Of a stretch of DNA of 64,000 nt, positions 24,370-36,784 are shown piece after piece. The stretch's first letter is position 1. Each line of letters opens with the position of its first letter. Origin of the DNA: Datnioides undecimradiatus (taxonomy: Eukaryota > Chordata > Actinopteri > Lobotiformes > Datnioididae). A program made the translations under genes and the position numbers. The notes beneath the pieces are model-generated. The model was not told the origin of the DNA, ran no database searches, and saw only the letters and a list, made by a program, of their open reading frames with translations. Where the stretch lies: positions 3,827,477 through 3,891,476 of the forward strand of contig WARS01000025.1 in the NCBI GenBank assembly GCA_008933995.1, in the 5' to 3' direction.

Positions 24370-24606
24370 GGTGGACAAGACTCAGTTACACCTCCTTTAA
24401 GAAAACATACTAATAAGCTTTAGAGATTTTACACTGGTCATTGTTTCACTGTCGATAGCGATGGAATCAATAAAGTAGCCAAATATGCTACTATACGCTA
24501 TTCGAGGCCACTTCTTCAGGTCGTCCTCCAATCTCTCGATAGTGAAAGGCATAGGTATAATCACATAATCCTGTTTAAGGTTTGACAGGCTATGTTCCCA
24601 CATCAT
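24370..24606 (-). pseudogene. Remnant of a TE-associated gene (YqaJ/SWIM-type family, tentative)
   Basis: On the minus strand an open frame reads LEDDLKKWPRIAYSSIFGYF, then IDSIAIDSETMTSVKSLK and soon a stop. It resembles the 'L..WP...Y..I..YLI.....T.E.MK.YKSL.AY.YF' segment I remember from multicopy fish proteins with SWIM and YqaJ-type nuclease parts. At the break, the alternative frame reads K-A-Y-stop-Y-V-F, which fits the family's KAYKYF-like continuation after a one-base shift and a point nonsense change. No catalytic domain or terminal repeats were found, so it is a dead fragment. The family name is from memory and tentative. Confidence 0.4.
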
Positions 24607-26034
24607 TTATTTCTTTCAAATCCCTTAAGAAAAGAGAAGACCTAAATACCTGATACTGCTCACTCTCGCTGGCACAGGTTCAGTGAAAGTAATAACCAAA
24701 TGTCACGTCCATTATTCATGATGCGTGTGGTAATTAGTGAAGTGAAGAAACAAAAAAGCAAGTAAGTAAACAAGTAATCCTTTAATACTGGGATGTACTG
24801 GATTTCCAACTTTACCACCGTTTCCCTAGCTCATCTGTGTTTTTACTTGATTGGAAGGAACCAGAGAATCCATTTGCAAAGCCTGAAATGAAAAATTAAA
24901 TGCTCGAACACTCACATGCATTCCTCATCTCTTCCCGTGGCATAATTTGAAGAATGCAAATCAAGGCTGCCTTCAGCTTTCGAACGGTGAATGTGGTTAA
25001 AAAGTTTCTTCCATCCTTAGCAGACTGCTGCTCTGGTAGGAGCTCAAACTTCTCAGACAGAGAATCTGAAGTGTTGCAATTGTGTTACTCAGTCTGAGGA
25101 GGATTCTTAAGGGGCCTGTGTGATGTGAGGGAAGCCTTCAGCAATCCTGTCTACTCTTTCTTCCACCTCTCTCTGTCAACTGTGCCTCCCACTCTCAGCT
25201 TCCATTGTTCGTATTTTCATTTTCTCCCAATCTGTGACTCCTTGCTCCCAGCCTACAGATGATACCTTTGTCCACCTTACCTCATTACTCCTTCTTCTCC
25301 CCTTCATCATAACTCGCTGTGTATTTATATATTTCTTCTTCTTCACCATCACATCCTGCATTCTCCCTGTCCTCCCTTGCTGTAATCAGCAGCTTATGCC
25401 TTAGTAGCCACCTCTGCAGTCTAGATCAGTATTCAGTCTCATCCTTTTCCCTTTAGAGTCTCAACCACTTAACCCATCTCCATCTCCTCGCTGGGCTGGA
25501 GTGTTCAGTCCACCCTGTCCTTTGCTTCTTTGTATACGCTTGGGGGCTGCCATGTGCGTGTGCCCGCTAAAATGAGAGAGTGTTAAGGTTGGACCTTGTT
25601 TTCAGGAGGGATTCAAGAAGACTGACAACAAGCATTGGCAAGGCGGTGTTCAGGGGGGCGTGTGCATGTCTGATAGGCAGCAATCCCGTTGCCTGAGGTG
25701 GAAATCCCAGGATTCTCATATAGCTCCAGGTGCTTCTCTACAGCATCCCTGCCTCCCACACACTCCCACAGATATATTAAGCTCTTGCTCTCACACACAA
25801 AACACTCGCTAATGCACACAAACCCGAACATGCCACATGCCACCTGGCAGCATGTTTTTCCGCATTGGCTGTGACTCCTCTCTGCTCCCATCATGCCCTC
25901 ATTTTCCTCCTTCTGGCCTTGCACCAGCCGGAGGGCAGAATGTATGCCATCTCATATGCCATCTCCTCTCTGTGCCCGTCTCTTTCAAGAATAAACAGGG
26001 ATGTACAGATAGCACTTAGAGATGGCGAGTTCAG

Positions 26035-26074
26035 CACACACACACACACTCACACACACACACACACACACACA
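26035..26074. repeat. (CA)n microsatellite, one interruption
   Basis: About 40 bases of CA repeat with a single CT unit near 26,049. Probably polymorphic. Confidence 0.95.
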
Positions 26075-26709
26075 TATTACAGAGTTTCCCTGCTGAGTGC
26101 CTGCTGGATGCTGCTGTCTCTCCTCGTTCTGATCCTCTCAGATCAATGAGCCTGGAGCTTTGCCCACACAGGCTCCACCAGCTGTGCTAAACCCCACTCT
26201 AGCCTTGATCTCCAGGTACTATATCCTTATCTTAAAGCCAAGCTATCTTTTATCTCGGTGTATAATTTCTCCAAATAATATACTTCAGGTTTGCTGGAGC
26301 AATGCGCATCCAACACAAGGTTAAACCACAACCCTAAAGTTAGCTAACACACAAATCTGTGCTAACAAGACCCCATAGATAAACACTTTCATGTGAATAG
26401 CAGGACAACTCTGTTGGTATCAATTAGTCAAGCAATCAGCAGTATTTTTTTAAAATACTACATATGGGCTACAATTACCCAGCAAAGTGTCTGGCTTTGA
26501 CCGATAGACGTACAATTTTAACCTTAGAGCGCACCTTGATATTCTCTATCCTTAACCAGGAAGTTGTCTCAACTTAGCCGGAAATAATATTTAACATTTT
26601 TTCAGCCACTCGTGGGACAAGCTGTATAATGAATTTAGATATTAGCAAAATAGGTTTGGTTTGATGAAATTGGTAGCTAGTAGTTGCCTACTTAGATATC
26701 CAGGAGAGT

Positions 26710-26890
26710 AATATTTACATTCATTTGGAATCATGAGTGTCCAATCTTTAGTGTCCACCAACTCCTCGGGGAAATATCTGGGATTGATTTTTATCTGCTG
26801 AATTCTCCACTACATTTACAGATTTTCTCACTAACCTTTTCGGTCTACCTTTTGTCTGGAATGATGAGAAGCTTTTAGTTGAAAAATATC
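26710..26890 (+). mobile_element. Dispersed repeat family 2, copy 2
   Basis: Holds tacattcatttggaat, then ccaccaactcctcgggga, aaatatctggg and ctgctgaattctccacta. These match in order the copy at about 13.5 kb, with differing bases in each. Confidence 0.5.
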
Positions 26891-27661
26891 TGCTATTGGA
26901 AATTAGGCTGACTACAGCCATGAAGGTATCTTAAAACAGTAGAAATGTGGGCCCGAGAGCCAAAACAATAAGCTGAAAGAGCCTAAAACAGAAAACTCTT
27001 AATCCAAACTGTCGATGGAGAAGTTTGAGAGGGCTATTTAATGTACTTTTTAAAATTTTGCTTCGAGTAACATAAATGAATTTGAGCTGTGGCTGCACAC
27101 ATTTTAGAGGGAGACATCGTTACATACACTTGCATGAAAAAACCGAAACAATCAGCGTTGCTTAGTACAGTTGGTGGTTTCCTGTCTCTTGAGCCTGAAG
27201 GAAAAGTAGAACCACTGCCTCGCTGCATGTTTGTCTCTCAGAGATAAAGGTGGGAGGGAGTGAGAGAGCAGGAGATGGGTGGATGATGAAAGCAAGGAGT
27301 TCAAACGGACATATTGGCCCACGCTATCTTGTGCTCTCTATCCTCCTTTCTGTCTTTCCCTTCCTGCCACCATTACTTTAGAGTTGGAACCTCCTCTCTG
27401 CTCTTTACTTTGCCTGCCCTCCCCTCGGTCTGAATGGGAATCACGTCTCCTCGGTTATGACAGGGTGGCTCGGCTGGGCTGCTGCTGGAATCCAAATCAT
27501 GAATATCACATTTGGTGCGTAGTGCTTTTAAATTGCTTCATTTCTCAGAGGACGTAGCTGCCGGGTGATTCCTGACTCCCCAGTAGAATATTAGCTGTTT
27601 TCATGCACAAGTTGAGCAAAGACAGTCTGAGTTGTCGGTAATCCAGCCGTGTGTGTTCATG

Positions 27662-27681
27662 GGTGTGTGTGTGTGTGTGTG
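27662..27681. repeat. (GT)10 microsatellite
   Basis: Twenty bases of perfect GT repeat. Confidence 0.95.
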
Positions 27682-28639
27682 AGTTAAAGATTGCATTTGG
27701 ATGTTAAAAGGACTAGAGAACAGCTGTGGTAAGTGGATATATGGGATCATTTCCTGTCTTTTTCATTTATGCAGTGGGTGTACGGTAATCAAGGATGTAA
27801 CTTGCTTAGGCTTTGGCTTGCTGAATAACCTCAGTTGGTCTAAGGTGTTTGTTTGCTCCAATTTAAGTCAACATTTCGCCATTGCTAAATTAGACTATAC
27901 TGAATACAGAGTATAAATAAACAAGTTTGATCTACCGAGTATCTTTGCTGTGTTTAACATAATAACCTGAATATGGGTTTCTCAGGAATGTATGTATTAA
28001 ACCCTTGAAAACGGTATGTCTTTGTCAGTCAAATTATAATAAGACAGTTAAAATGGATTTCTGTGGATCGATTTAATAATCATGCACAGCAGTTTTAGCC
28101 AGCAACTTCTGATTGATGGTACACTTTGGCTGCCTTGCTTTAGCTTTCAGGGTGCCAGATAGTTTGTTCCAAACTAGAGGGGAAGATGATTGTGGAGAGC
28201 ATGTTAAAAAGCTACATACTGTAGCTACAGACAGACAGGCTGAATAATTAGACAGATTAAAGAATAGGGACAGCATAATTTAATACTGAGAAGCCCCACA
28301 GGGTTGAAGAGTCCAAATGTTGTCCCACTTTCCTCATTCTTTGGCTAAAATGCTAAACAGTTTCTTTTCAGCGTCCTCAGCCTCTGTGACTCCTAATCAA
28401 TCAAAATTACAAAGTTTGGCTCAGCAATGATGTTTTTCTTTAAACAAGGCTCCCAACTGGCTGTCTGCTGTCACTTGGGCAAAATGCCCGACTCACTGAA
28501 AGACAGATGTGTCATCCTTGTCCTTGACACTTCCAGATGCTTGGATGACATCATCTTTTATATGTAAATGCGGCAATGCCACAATACAGCTCTGCATGCA
28601 TGCATACAATTTAAATATGTTTTTGCTGTTTGTCAGGTT

Positions 28640-28915
28640 ATACTAGTCGCATGGTGAGTCGCCTCTTTCATGGTTGGAGGTAAATTATTCACGCATCTGA
28701 TTGATGCAATTCATTTCTTCTTCATGCAAATAGACAGTAAGCTTAATGAGCAATCAGGAGAGAGTGTGTGACATTAGTATGCAATTTACATATTTCAGAT
28801 TGGTAGTTGCAAATGTAAAACACATCAGTGTCTCAATCTGGCATCACTCAATCTGATTGCATAATGTAAGCAGATAATTTGATTAAATAATCAAAACTCT
28901 CTGCAGACACTTCCA
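28640..28915. promoter_or_regulatory. Candidate conserved non-coding element in iqsec3 intron 1
   Basis: A block rich in homeodomain-type words: TGATTGAT (PBX/HOX-like) at about 28,699, the POU octamer ATGCAAAT at 28,724-28,731, and several AAT/ATTA cores. It has no simple repeats and no resemblance to the repeat families seen here. Conservation cannot be measured from one sequence, so this is a style-based guess. Confidence 0.25.
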
Positions 28916-29574
28916 GTTTTATCATTATTAGATTGATAGAAATTTAAAACGATACATTATCAAGTTTTTTTATGTTTAAAGATGGCGTGCTTCAATTTGT
29001 TATCAAAACAAATCTGAAAAGTCTTGGTAAAAAAACAAATTATCTTTCAAAGAGTGTTTCAATTTAATAACAGCACAGGTTTTGATCGTGGACGTAAGAA
29101 AAAGTGGTAGCATGTGTAGATGTGACAAGTGTAGCACTTGGTAGTACACCCCTCATATCACACTCTTGAGATGGCTCTGTAATGCGCTGAAACCTGAAGT
29201 CTTATCTCTCAGAACAAAATGTGCTATTAGTTGGCAGTTAGCAGCTGCTAACATATGTAATGCTGTGATGAAACAAATGTGTTGACCGAAGACTAACACT
29301 TACAGATGTCTGTAACAAGCGTGTTGCTTGTTTGTCCTCTTAAGATGGTGGGATGTCTCAAGGGCAGATAATGCTTTGGCCCGAATCTCATTGGTCAGTG
29401 AGCTGCCGACCCTTTTAGCTCAGGGAAAAAGGATCTTTGAAAGAAGGAACTGTGTACGGTTATGGAAAAATGTCCACCCATCTGTCGCAGAGATTTCACC
29501 TCCTGAGAGCTTAGCACTGAAAATCCCTCGACAGACAATCCTAATTGTTTTGGACCATGTGTACCAGTGTGCAG

Positions 29575-29595
29575 CTGTGTGTGTGTGTGTGTGTG
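29575..29595. repeat. (TG)n microsatellite
   Basis: About 21 bases of TG repeat. Confidence 0.9.
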
Positions 29596-30419
29596 CCCAA
29601 CGAGGGTTAGGTGCGCGATTAAATTATGGGCCTGTGTTAGGGTTTGAACATTTTCAGGAAAATACCTAGCTGTGATTTCTTGACTAATTTTGTGATTCAG
29701 ATTTCTTGTCTCTTTTTTATAAATTACAAGTCATTGTTTGAGGTCACCAGTGTATTACAAAGATGTAATTGTACAAAACATCACCACAAAGCTGTTTTGA
29801 TTCCAGTATCAGATGAAATAATTGGGGTTTTTTTTGTAGCTCAGGTCCTACAGGTACAGTCACAGAAAAATCAAGTTGCATAGTATTCTGAGAAAAAATG
29901 TTAAGATATCAGTGGGAGGGATACTTATATATCATGAATAATAACATATAATCATAACATTCAAAACAGCATTATACAGCATTTATTGTTCAATCATCAG
30001 TGACTGTAAGAATGACAATGACTCTTTAAATCAGGAAACAGCTTTATAGTTTGCTGAGTTACAAGCATCTTGAGCCAACTTTACAGTTAGTTTTCACAGA
30101 CTGACAAGACGCACAGCCTGTAAAAAAAATCTGTCCAGGCAGCATGAGAAGCTAACGTTAGCGCGTAGACGGACAGGAAGAGGCTACTTCACAGGCCCAA
30201 ACGATATGCTTGAAAGTATAACAGGGAGATTGAGACATCTCCGTCCATCAGCTGTCTGTCATTTACATTTGACAGCTGCCAGTTTTCTGTAAAGTCCGTC
30301 TTTGAACAGCAGAGACACTCCTTATTTTACAGCCGTCGAAAGGAAATCTACCAGCTGCTGGGTACAATTTCAGTGAGAAAGGTGCTGAGAGAGTAAACAT
30401 GACAATCTGTGTTTTCTCT

Positions 30420-30660
30420 ACTGTCAATTTAACATGAATTAAGTGACACTAATACAGCCGATTAATACTGGTGAGAGTTGTCATTACATCTGGTGAAATC
30501 AATTATCACTGGCTTAACTTTTCGCTTGCCACAGTTTAATAAGACGCTGTTAATTAGGCGGTGTAAGTCATAATAGCTGTTGCGATTTGAAGATTGCCGT
30601 CTTTAAAATTTGACAGATTTGTTTAATTGTTCTGCATAAATTCGATGTGACTTTCACACA
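30420..30660. promoter_or_regulatory. Second candidate regulatory block in iqsec3 intron 1
   Basis: AT-rich but non-repetitive, with repeated homeodomain cores (gaattaagtgac, gattaatact, caattatcac, gttaattaggcgg, taattgttctgc). Such clusters are typical of developmental enhancers. Inference only. Confidence 0.2.
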
Positions 30661-31575
30661 AAGTTAGGGTCAAGGGTTCTCGTGTGAATTTGTATATAAT
30701 TTACAGTTCCCAGGCTATGGATTGTTTTTCACAAACAATATTAGGTATGTGACATGGGCAATATACGGTCATTTTATGCTGAGTATTATTGGAGTTCATT
30801 TGTTGGCCATTGCTCTCCATCCAACCTAATCTCCATGTACCGCTGTTGCATTGTGCACTCAAACAAACACAGCCACGCGCAGGCACACACTTGCCTTGGG
30901 AAATGTCAGGTATGGTTAACTTTACGACCCAGAGTAATGTTCAAAGCCATCCACCTAAGGCTGTGAGGCATTGCAGGGCTGATCGGAACAGGCACAGCAT
31001 GTCCAATCGGCTTTCCCGGTCTTTTCAGCGCATCACACAAAGCCTCAACCGAGGCTCAACCACGATTTATTGCACTGTGCGAGAGAGAAAACGGGGGATA
31101 CATCTACTTGGCTACTAATTTACACCCACATTCCTCCATCCAATTACTTTGTCCTTCTTTTCTTACACGTATATGATAAGTCATTTTTTAAATTTTACAT
31201 TCTTGTTTATGTGCACTTTCCTGCAGGTTCTGTTGTGTAATTATACGCCTGGGATCGTTACCATGCATCAAATGCTTGGTTGAGAGCAGAATTTAATCTT
31301 TTCCTGAAGGCCAAAGGTAGAAATGACTATCTTGAACTCATGTGGGTGGTCGTGCATTAAATTTTGTGCGCATGTGCGCCTCAGTGGTGTGTTACCTCGT
31401 GACATTTGGGTTTTCCACCGAGTAGATTGTCTTCACATTCAGATGACCATAAAAGCATCTTGCCCTTCCTCTGCACTGTGGTTATATCATCAACGCCCCG
31501 TCTGTCAACCCCTTGATGCCAGGATTACATCATCAGGTACACAATGCCAAGGGGAGGAGCTGATGACACTGCCCG

Positions 31576-31587
31576 TGACGTCATTGG
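31576..31587. promoter_or_regulatory. CRE (TGACGTCA) next to an inverted CCAAT core
   Basis: A perfect palindromic cAMP-response element at 31576-31583 runs into ATTGG (inverted CCAAT). A TGAGTCAT AP-1-like site lies about 50 bases on. Close CRE plus CCAAT is a promoter-like arrangement. Whether an intragenic iqsec3 promoter or enhancer is present is unknown. Confidence 0.3.
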
Positions 31588-32662
31588 AGGTTTCAGCCTG
31601 AAAGAAGGAAATGAGTTGAGCAAGTCTGAATGAGTCATACGTGTGGGAACTCAAGTCAAGAAGTTACTGTATGTGGACGATTTTTGTCAATTCTCCCGTA
31701 GCTTCTGCCTACACCGCTTCCTCTTTCTTTCGCTTCGCACGCTCGATTTTTCTCCCTTGTGCAGGAAACAAAAACAGTCACGACCACTCAAGTTCTGCGC
31801 CTCCCTTAACGCACGAATGAAAATAATTTGCTTCATCACAAAATGTATGGCTGCCGCTGCTGATTTGGTTGATGGGATTTTCCTCGTCAGCCCAAGCGCT
31901 GGCTCACACATGACAACCACGTCAGTTCGATAGCTGTCAAGCATCAGCATGAAGCGTGGAAAATATCTGTGAAATCTGACCCACTGCCAAGTCCTCAGCA
32001 GATGGCCCTGAAGCAACACAGTGTAGCGCGATGCTCGATATGAGCCGCTGAAACTGCTCAATAGTGGAAGCACCAGCTGGAGGTCGAATCAAAACAGTAG
32101 GACAAACTTCTGCTTTCATTGGATATTGAGTCACTGCAATTTTTTTGTATTTGTCTCCCAATTGTCTCGCATTTGCCGCTCGCGACTGAAATGTATCCTT
32201 TTGAGACGTTTGCTTCGTGCTGTTTTCAAACTAAAGTTTGAGCAAGTCCGAATTTAATGTTACTTCACTGACAGTGAGCTTGACGCCGTGCTCAACCTGT
32301 TTCTCGCGTTGCAGCCGCCCTGCTGATGTCAGACACAACTGCAGTGTCTGTTTGCGTTGATCTCATCCACACTTATCTGCATTTTGAGGATTTTTCATTT
32401 TCGATTGTTGTCGCTGCTATGTGGCTAACTACTTATGTCAAAATATATGCAAAAGTATGCAATGAGGCTGCCGTTAACTCATATACCAGTAAAAATGTGT
32501 GTGAAAAAACTCTTTTAGCAACTGTGAGCCTGTTTAAAAGCTTCAATCTTCTTTGTAAAACTGCAAACAATGTCTTTATATTCATCGTGTGAGTAGTAGC
32601 TAGCGTGGTTACACTGAGTAATCCATTAAGTATTTTTCCTGAAGTTACATTTTGAAGTATGA

Positions 32663-32890
32663 GGGCGGCTGTGGCTCAGAGGTGGAGCAGGTCGTCCACC
32701 TTTCAGCTCCTCCGGCCTGCATGCCGGAGTGTCCGTGGATAAGACACTGAACACTGCTCGCGATGCTGTCTCATTGCATTAGCTTCCTTAGTTTCATTAT
32801 GTGTGAATGGGTGAATGCTTACTTGTAGCGTAAAGTGATTTTAGTGGTCAGACGACTAGAAAAGCGCTATGTAAGTATAGGCCATTTACT
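32663..32890 (+). mobile_element. tRNA-derived SINE, best-preserved copy
   Basis: Begins gggcggctgtggctcagagg, a clear tRNA head with A box TGGCTCAGAGG. It continues gtcgtccacc, gtgtccgtggataagacact, gtgtgaatgggtgaatgc and ends gaaaagcgctatgtaagtat, then ggccatttac. This is the widespread teleost tRNA-SINE layout. The B-box segment is replaced by a short sequence (ctccggcctgcatgccggag) that is self-complementary, so the copy is probably transcriptionally dead. Target duplications are not clear. Confidence 0.85.
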
Positions 32891-33890
32891 GTAGTCTCAG
32901 CCAGGTCGCTAGCTCTTTTTCCCAGCTTCTCCTCTCTAATGTCTCAATGCTAAAAAGCCAGATATCTGTCATAATGCTGCAAAAAAATTGGGTTCAAGAA
33001 CAACATATTTTCCTTCCCCACAAACTTGTCCGGTAGAAGTAAATCCAGCTCAGTGTCAGTCTTGAACCCCTTCAGCTGATGGAGCTCTCTTTGACAAGTG
33101 AGCACCAGGAAGTGGTTCACTCTTGTTCTTTCCCCCTCCGGGCTCAGCTCTCTCCCCCTCTGCTTGTTTTCCTCCTTCGTCAAAGGCTTCTCTTTTAAGT
33201 TTTATTGAAGGGGGACCAACAGTTGGGAGTTGAGTTGAAGATGCGTGTGAAATGTTGAGAGCCTAGAAAGAACTCCTTCCTCTTTGATTTTTTTAGGGGA
33301 TGACATCAAAACTTGACATTTACATTTGATATTTTAGATGGTGTATAATTTTTCCTCTACAGAACTCAAGTGGCTGCTGAAAATATCCAGAAACCGATGA
33401 CACGCTGCTGATATTTGGCCTGGTAAATATTCAAATAAAGTCTCCAAATAGGTCAGATACTCTTACGAACATAAGTATTCATCACATTTCCTTTTCTTTG
33501 CGCTGAAGACTAAGCTGCCACCAATTTACGTGTTATAAATGTGATCTCGACCGATGGCAATGATGCGGCAGAAATGTACCGAAAATTGTTTCTGTCAAGT
33601 GCCGTAGCGGCATCAAGTAGGCCACAGTGAGACAGAGAAAGTGTAAATAAGGCTCATACGGTGCAGCTTTCCTGGCGCTGGCACCGTCAGGGGTATTTTA
33701 AGGGATCGAACACAAGGCCCAAATGTTTTTTTTCTTCCCCCTTTGTTTGCTTTCCTCTGGGGAAAAGTCCTGCTCTCTCGTCCATCTCCAGTTCTCTCGG
33801 TTTCGCTTGCAGAAGGCGAGCTAAGCCGCTTGGGATGGCCCGTGCTGACGCAAAACCTTTCAAGGAAGCTTTTTTTAATTCACTGCGCGA

Positions 33891-33914
33891 GTGTGTGTGT
33901 GTGCGTGTGTGCGT
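33891..33914. repeat. (GT)n microsatellite, interrupted
   Basis: About 24 bases of GT with two GC interruptions. Confidence 0.9.
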
Positions 33915-34250
33915 GAGGGAACTGATACGGTCGGCTTTCGGTACAGAATTTTGAGGTGTGTATCTGTGTGTTTTCTGTGTGCTTGCGTGCTCATACAAGA
34001 GATACATTGAGATTCAGTTCAAGAGTATGTTTTGGCTACTAATCTGCACTGCACAATCATATTTAATACATCACGCTAACCTTACAAAGATAGGCATCAC
34101 AGAGCTCCGGGTGCATGTGCTGAATTTATTTCTCTGTGAAAGAGCCTCAGACTTTCTGCCTGTGGAACACGCTGATAGAGACTCGCACTTACAGCGACTG
34201 CCAATTTGCCAAATAGAGTTGAAGTATTACAAAAACATTTTGAGTGTCCT

Positions 34251-34278
34251 ATTTTTATTTATTTATTTATTTATTTTT
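34251..34278. repeat. (ATTT)n tetranucleotide repeat
   Basis: About six ATTT units preceded and followed by T runs. Confidence 0.9.
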
Positions 34279-36499
34279 GCTTTTTTTAGGTAATACATAC
34301 TGCAATGAAATGTGTCGACGTGTGGAATGCACGCGATATATTATAACCCAATTTAATATCAACGATTGTGTCGATCTTCCTGCAGATGCAGAGTTTCTCT
34401 TGTTCTCTCTCCCTTTTCCTTTTTCTTGGCGTGAAATGAGCAGGGTGGTTCGTGTTGCTCGGCTTTAAACTCATTCTCAATAACAGTTTATTTTGCCAAG
34501 GATTTATTTTTTAACCCAACTCATGACTTACAGTTTTCTTCCCCTCCTCTGGATTCGACTTTGACCTTGAGTCTAAAAAAAAAAATACATTTATTCCAAA
34601 ACGCTGCATCTAAACAATCATGGAAATGAAATAATGTCAGCAAACACAAAAATCCCCTTTAAAGCAAGCAGTCAAGCCTCGGCTGTACGAGTATTGTTAA
34701 CATGTTTGCTTCATCCAAGGTCAATTGGATTTGTATTTACCATGTTTGGCCTTCAGGGGCAGCCTCTGATACTGAATATTTTGTGATTTCAATGAGTGAA
34801 CATGTTCACAGCTATTTTTTTCCCTCGACTACCAAGGAAATGGTCTGTGAAAACTAATCCATTAATTATTGTGCGCTTTGACCCCCCCCGCCACCCACCC
34901 TATTCCTCTCCCTCTTTCCCTCGCTCTCTGTCCCGTCCTTCACATTGTATCACTTCAGCGTTCACGGATCTTTTTCCGCCTTGAGCCGGGTTGAATCAGC
35001 CGAAGAGCTATTGACACAGCAGAGCTGAACTCAACACAGGGAGGAGCGTATCGACAAACACATTAGACACAAGAAGTTAAAACAAAATACAATGAAATCG
35101 TGGTGTGCAGATTACTCTCTCCCTCAAACAGACCCAGTGTGTGGAAGAGCTTATAAAAGCTTATAGATTTTTTATAGGGGGTATTAGCAAGTTTAGACCA
35201 TGAGGGGAGCTGAGTCACTGGTGTGGAAGATCAGAAAGCAGGTCATGCGAGTTCAGTTTAATCTTCGGCGCCCACGTTGATCAAACAGCACACGCTGTTC
35301 GAGGGAGGTGTGTTTGACACCGGAGCCTTGGAGTCTTGCAAATTTTCCAATTCAGATGCGTGTAGAGGAATACTAATCGATGTAGAGGAAACTTTTGTGT
35401 AATCCTGAACATGGGAATGGGTGGATTGTCGTCACAATGCAGAGATTAATTAGGAAATTATAGCTCCCAGTGCTCTCGTATCAGCCCAACTTGTTTTCTA
35501 GCATAAGGAGAGTTGACTTGTGTGCAGTTTCAGTCAGGTCAGGTGTGCGCGCTATCTCTACAGCACAGCAGGGACCTCTCATAAACCAGAAATTGTTATA
35601 ATATGCTCCCGAGCTGTTTTTTGAGTGGAAAGATGGCGGCGATAGTAAAACCGAGCGAAGTGGCGGGGAAAAAAATAATGGAGAGAAAATTGTGAGAAGG
35701 CACAGATCAAAGCAGACAGAGACAGATGGTTAAGAGGAATCAAAAGGAGGGCGCTATACAAGATAAAAAGAGTTCGTCCTCCTCTATACTTTCCTGTGAG
35801 GTGGTTTTCTCAAATATAGAGAAATCAATGATTTAGATGGTTTTATTTATGACACAGTTTGGCTGAGTGTGCATATGTGTCAGCTATAGCTGTGTCTGTG
35901 CTTTGTCTACAAATGTCTCATCATCAGAGGCAACTAACCCCTCTGCACGCCTCGCTATCCCTGCCAATAATACACATTGATTGAATTCAAATGAGCTCTG
36001 CTTCGCTCCCCTCACGCCGTTGTCAAGAAAAAGACGACGCAGCAGGTTTGGGAGTGTCTGAAATGATGCCGTCTTTATTCGTATGATCTGCGTGTCGGTT
36101 GCCGCTCATAGTCAGAGGCCAAATGATCCAAATGAGATAAACAGATCTGAAATCTGAGCAGGAGGATGATGCTTCACTAGGGGCAGCCTCAATTCACTTG
36201 ACAGTTTAACATTGAGGATTTAGTGGGTGTAACGTAAGGGGCAACATTTTTTAAAATGATAAAGAGTCGCTAAGTAATAGTTTATTTCATTAGAGTAGCA
36301 TAAGTACTGATCTTTTTGTTTTACATATCCCATTTTTATAAATCTTTTGGGGTCCAGATCAGATTGTTTTTGGTAACACAGTGGGTGTAATATTGGTATT
36401 CGATTGTGCCAACGGGAGACAGGACAACAAGCAGTTGGCAGACTTAGAGGCAGAGCAGTTACAATTCATTGATTCAATCTTAAAAAAAAATATTATAGG

Positions 36500-36780
36500 C
36501 TTACCATTGGTTGAGGCAGGCAGGGTCAAAACCGGGGAAACAAGCACGAGGAAACACTAGAAACTGGCAGGAAAGCTCAGCTGGTTGTACATGATGGAGC
36601 TGGCAACTGACAGAGCTGAAGACAAAAACTAAATACACAAGGGAGACGAGGATAATGGGACACAGGTGAGACACATCAGACAATCACACAAAGACAGGAA
36701 CTGAAGTTAACTATGACAACAGGTCAGTGTATTTTCAAAATAAAACAGGAAATGACTAACTGAGCACAAAACCTGACAAG
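36500..36780. mobile_element. Decayed common teleost repeat (acaggaaatgact type)
   Basis: Contains aactggcaggaaagctcagc, tggagctggcaactgacaga, acaggtgagacacatcagac, aatcacacaaagacaggaac and aataaaacaggaaatgact. This order recurs in a high-copy repeat of spiny-rayed fish (recall). The word ataaaacaggaaat also occurs near 40,938, giving within-window support. Class unknown. Confidence 0.5.
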
Positions 36781-36784
36781 CAGT

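Noticed and set aside
31687..32073. 128-codon minus-strand open frame
   Set aside because: Arg/Ser-rich with no known domain. It overlaps a possible regulatory stretch and has no splice or poly(A) context.
34370..35200. Possible additional iqsec3 exon with Pst-like GC patches
   Set aside because: No frame between good acceptor and donor sites resembles IQSEC family sequence, and exons 1 and 2 already join in phase.
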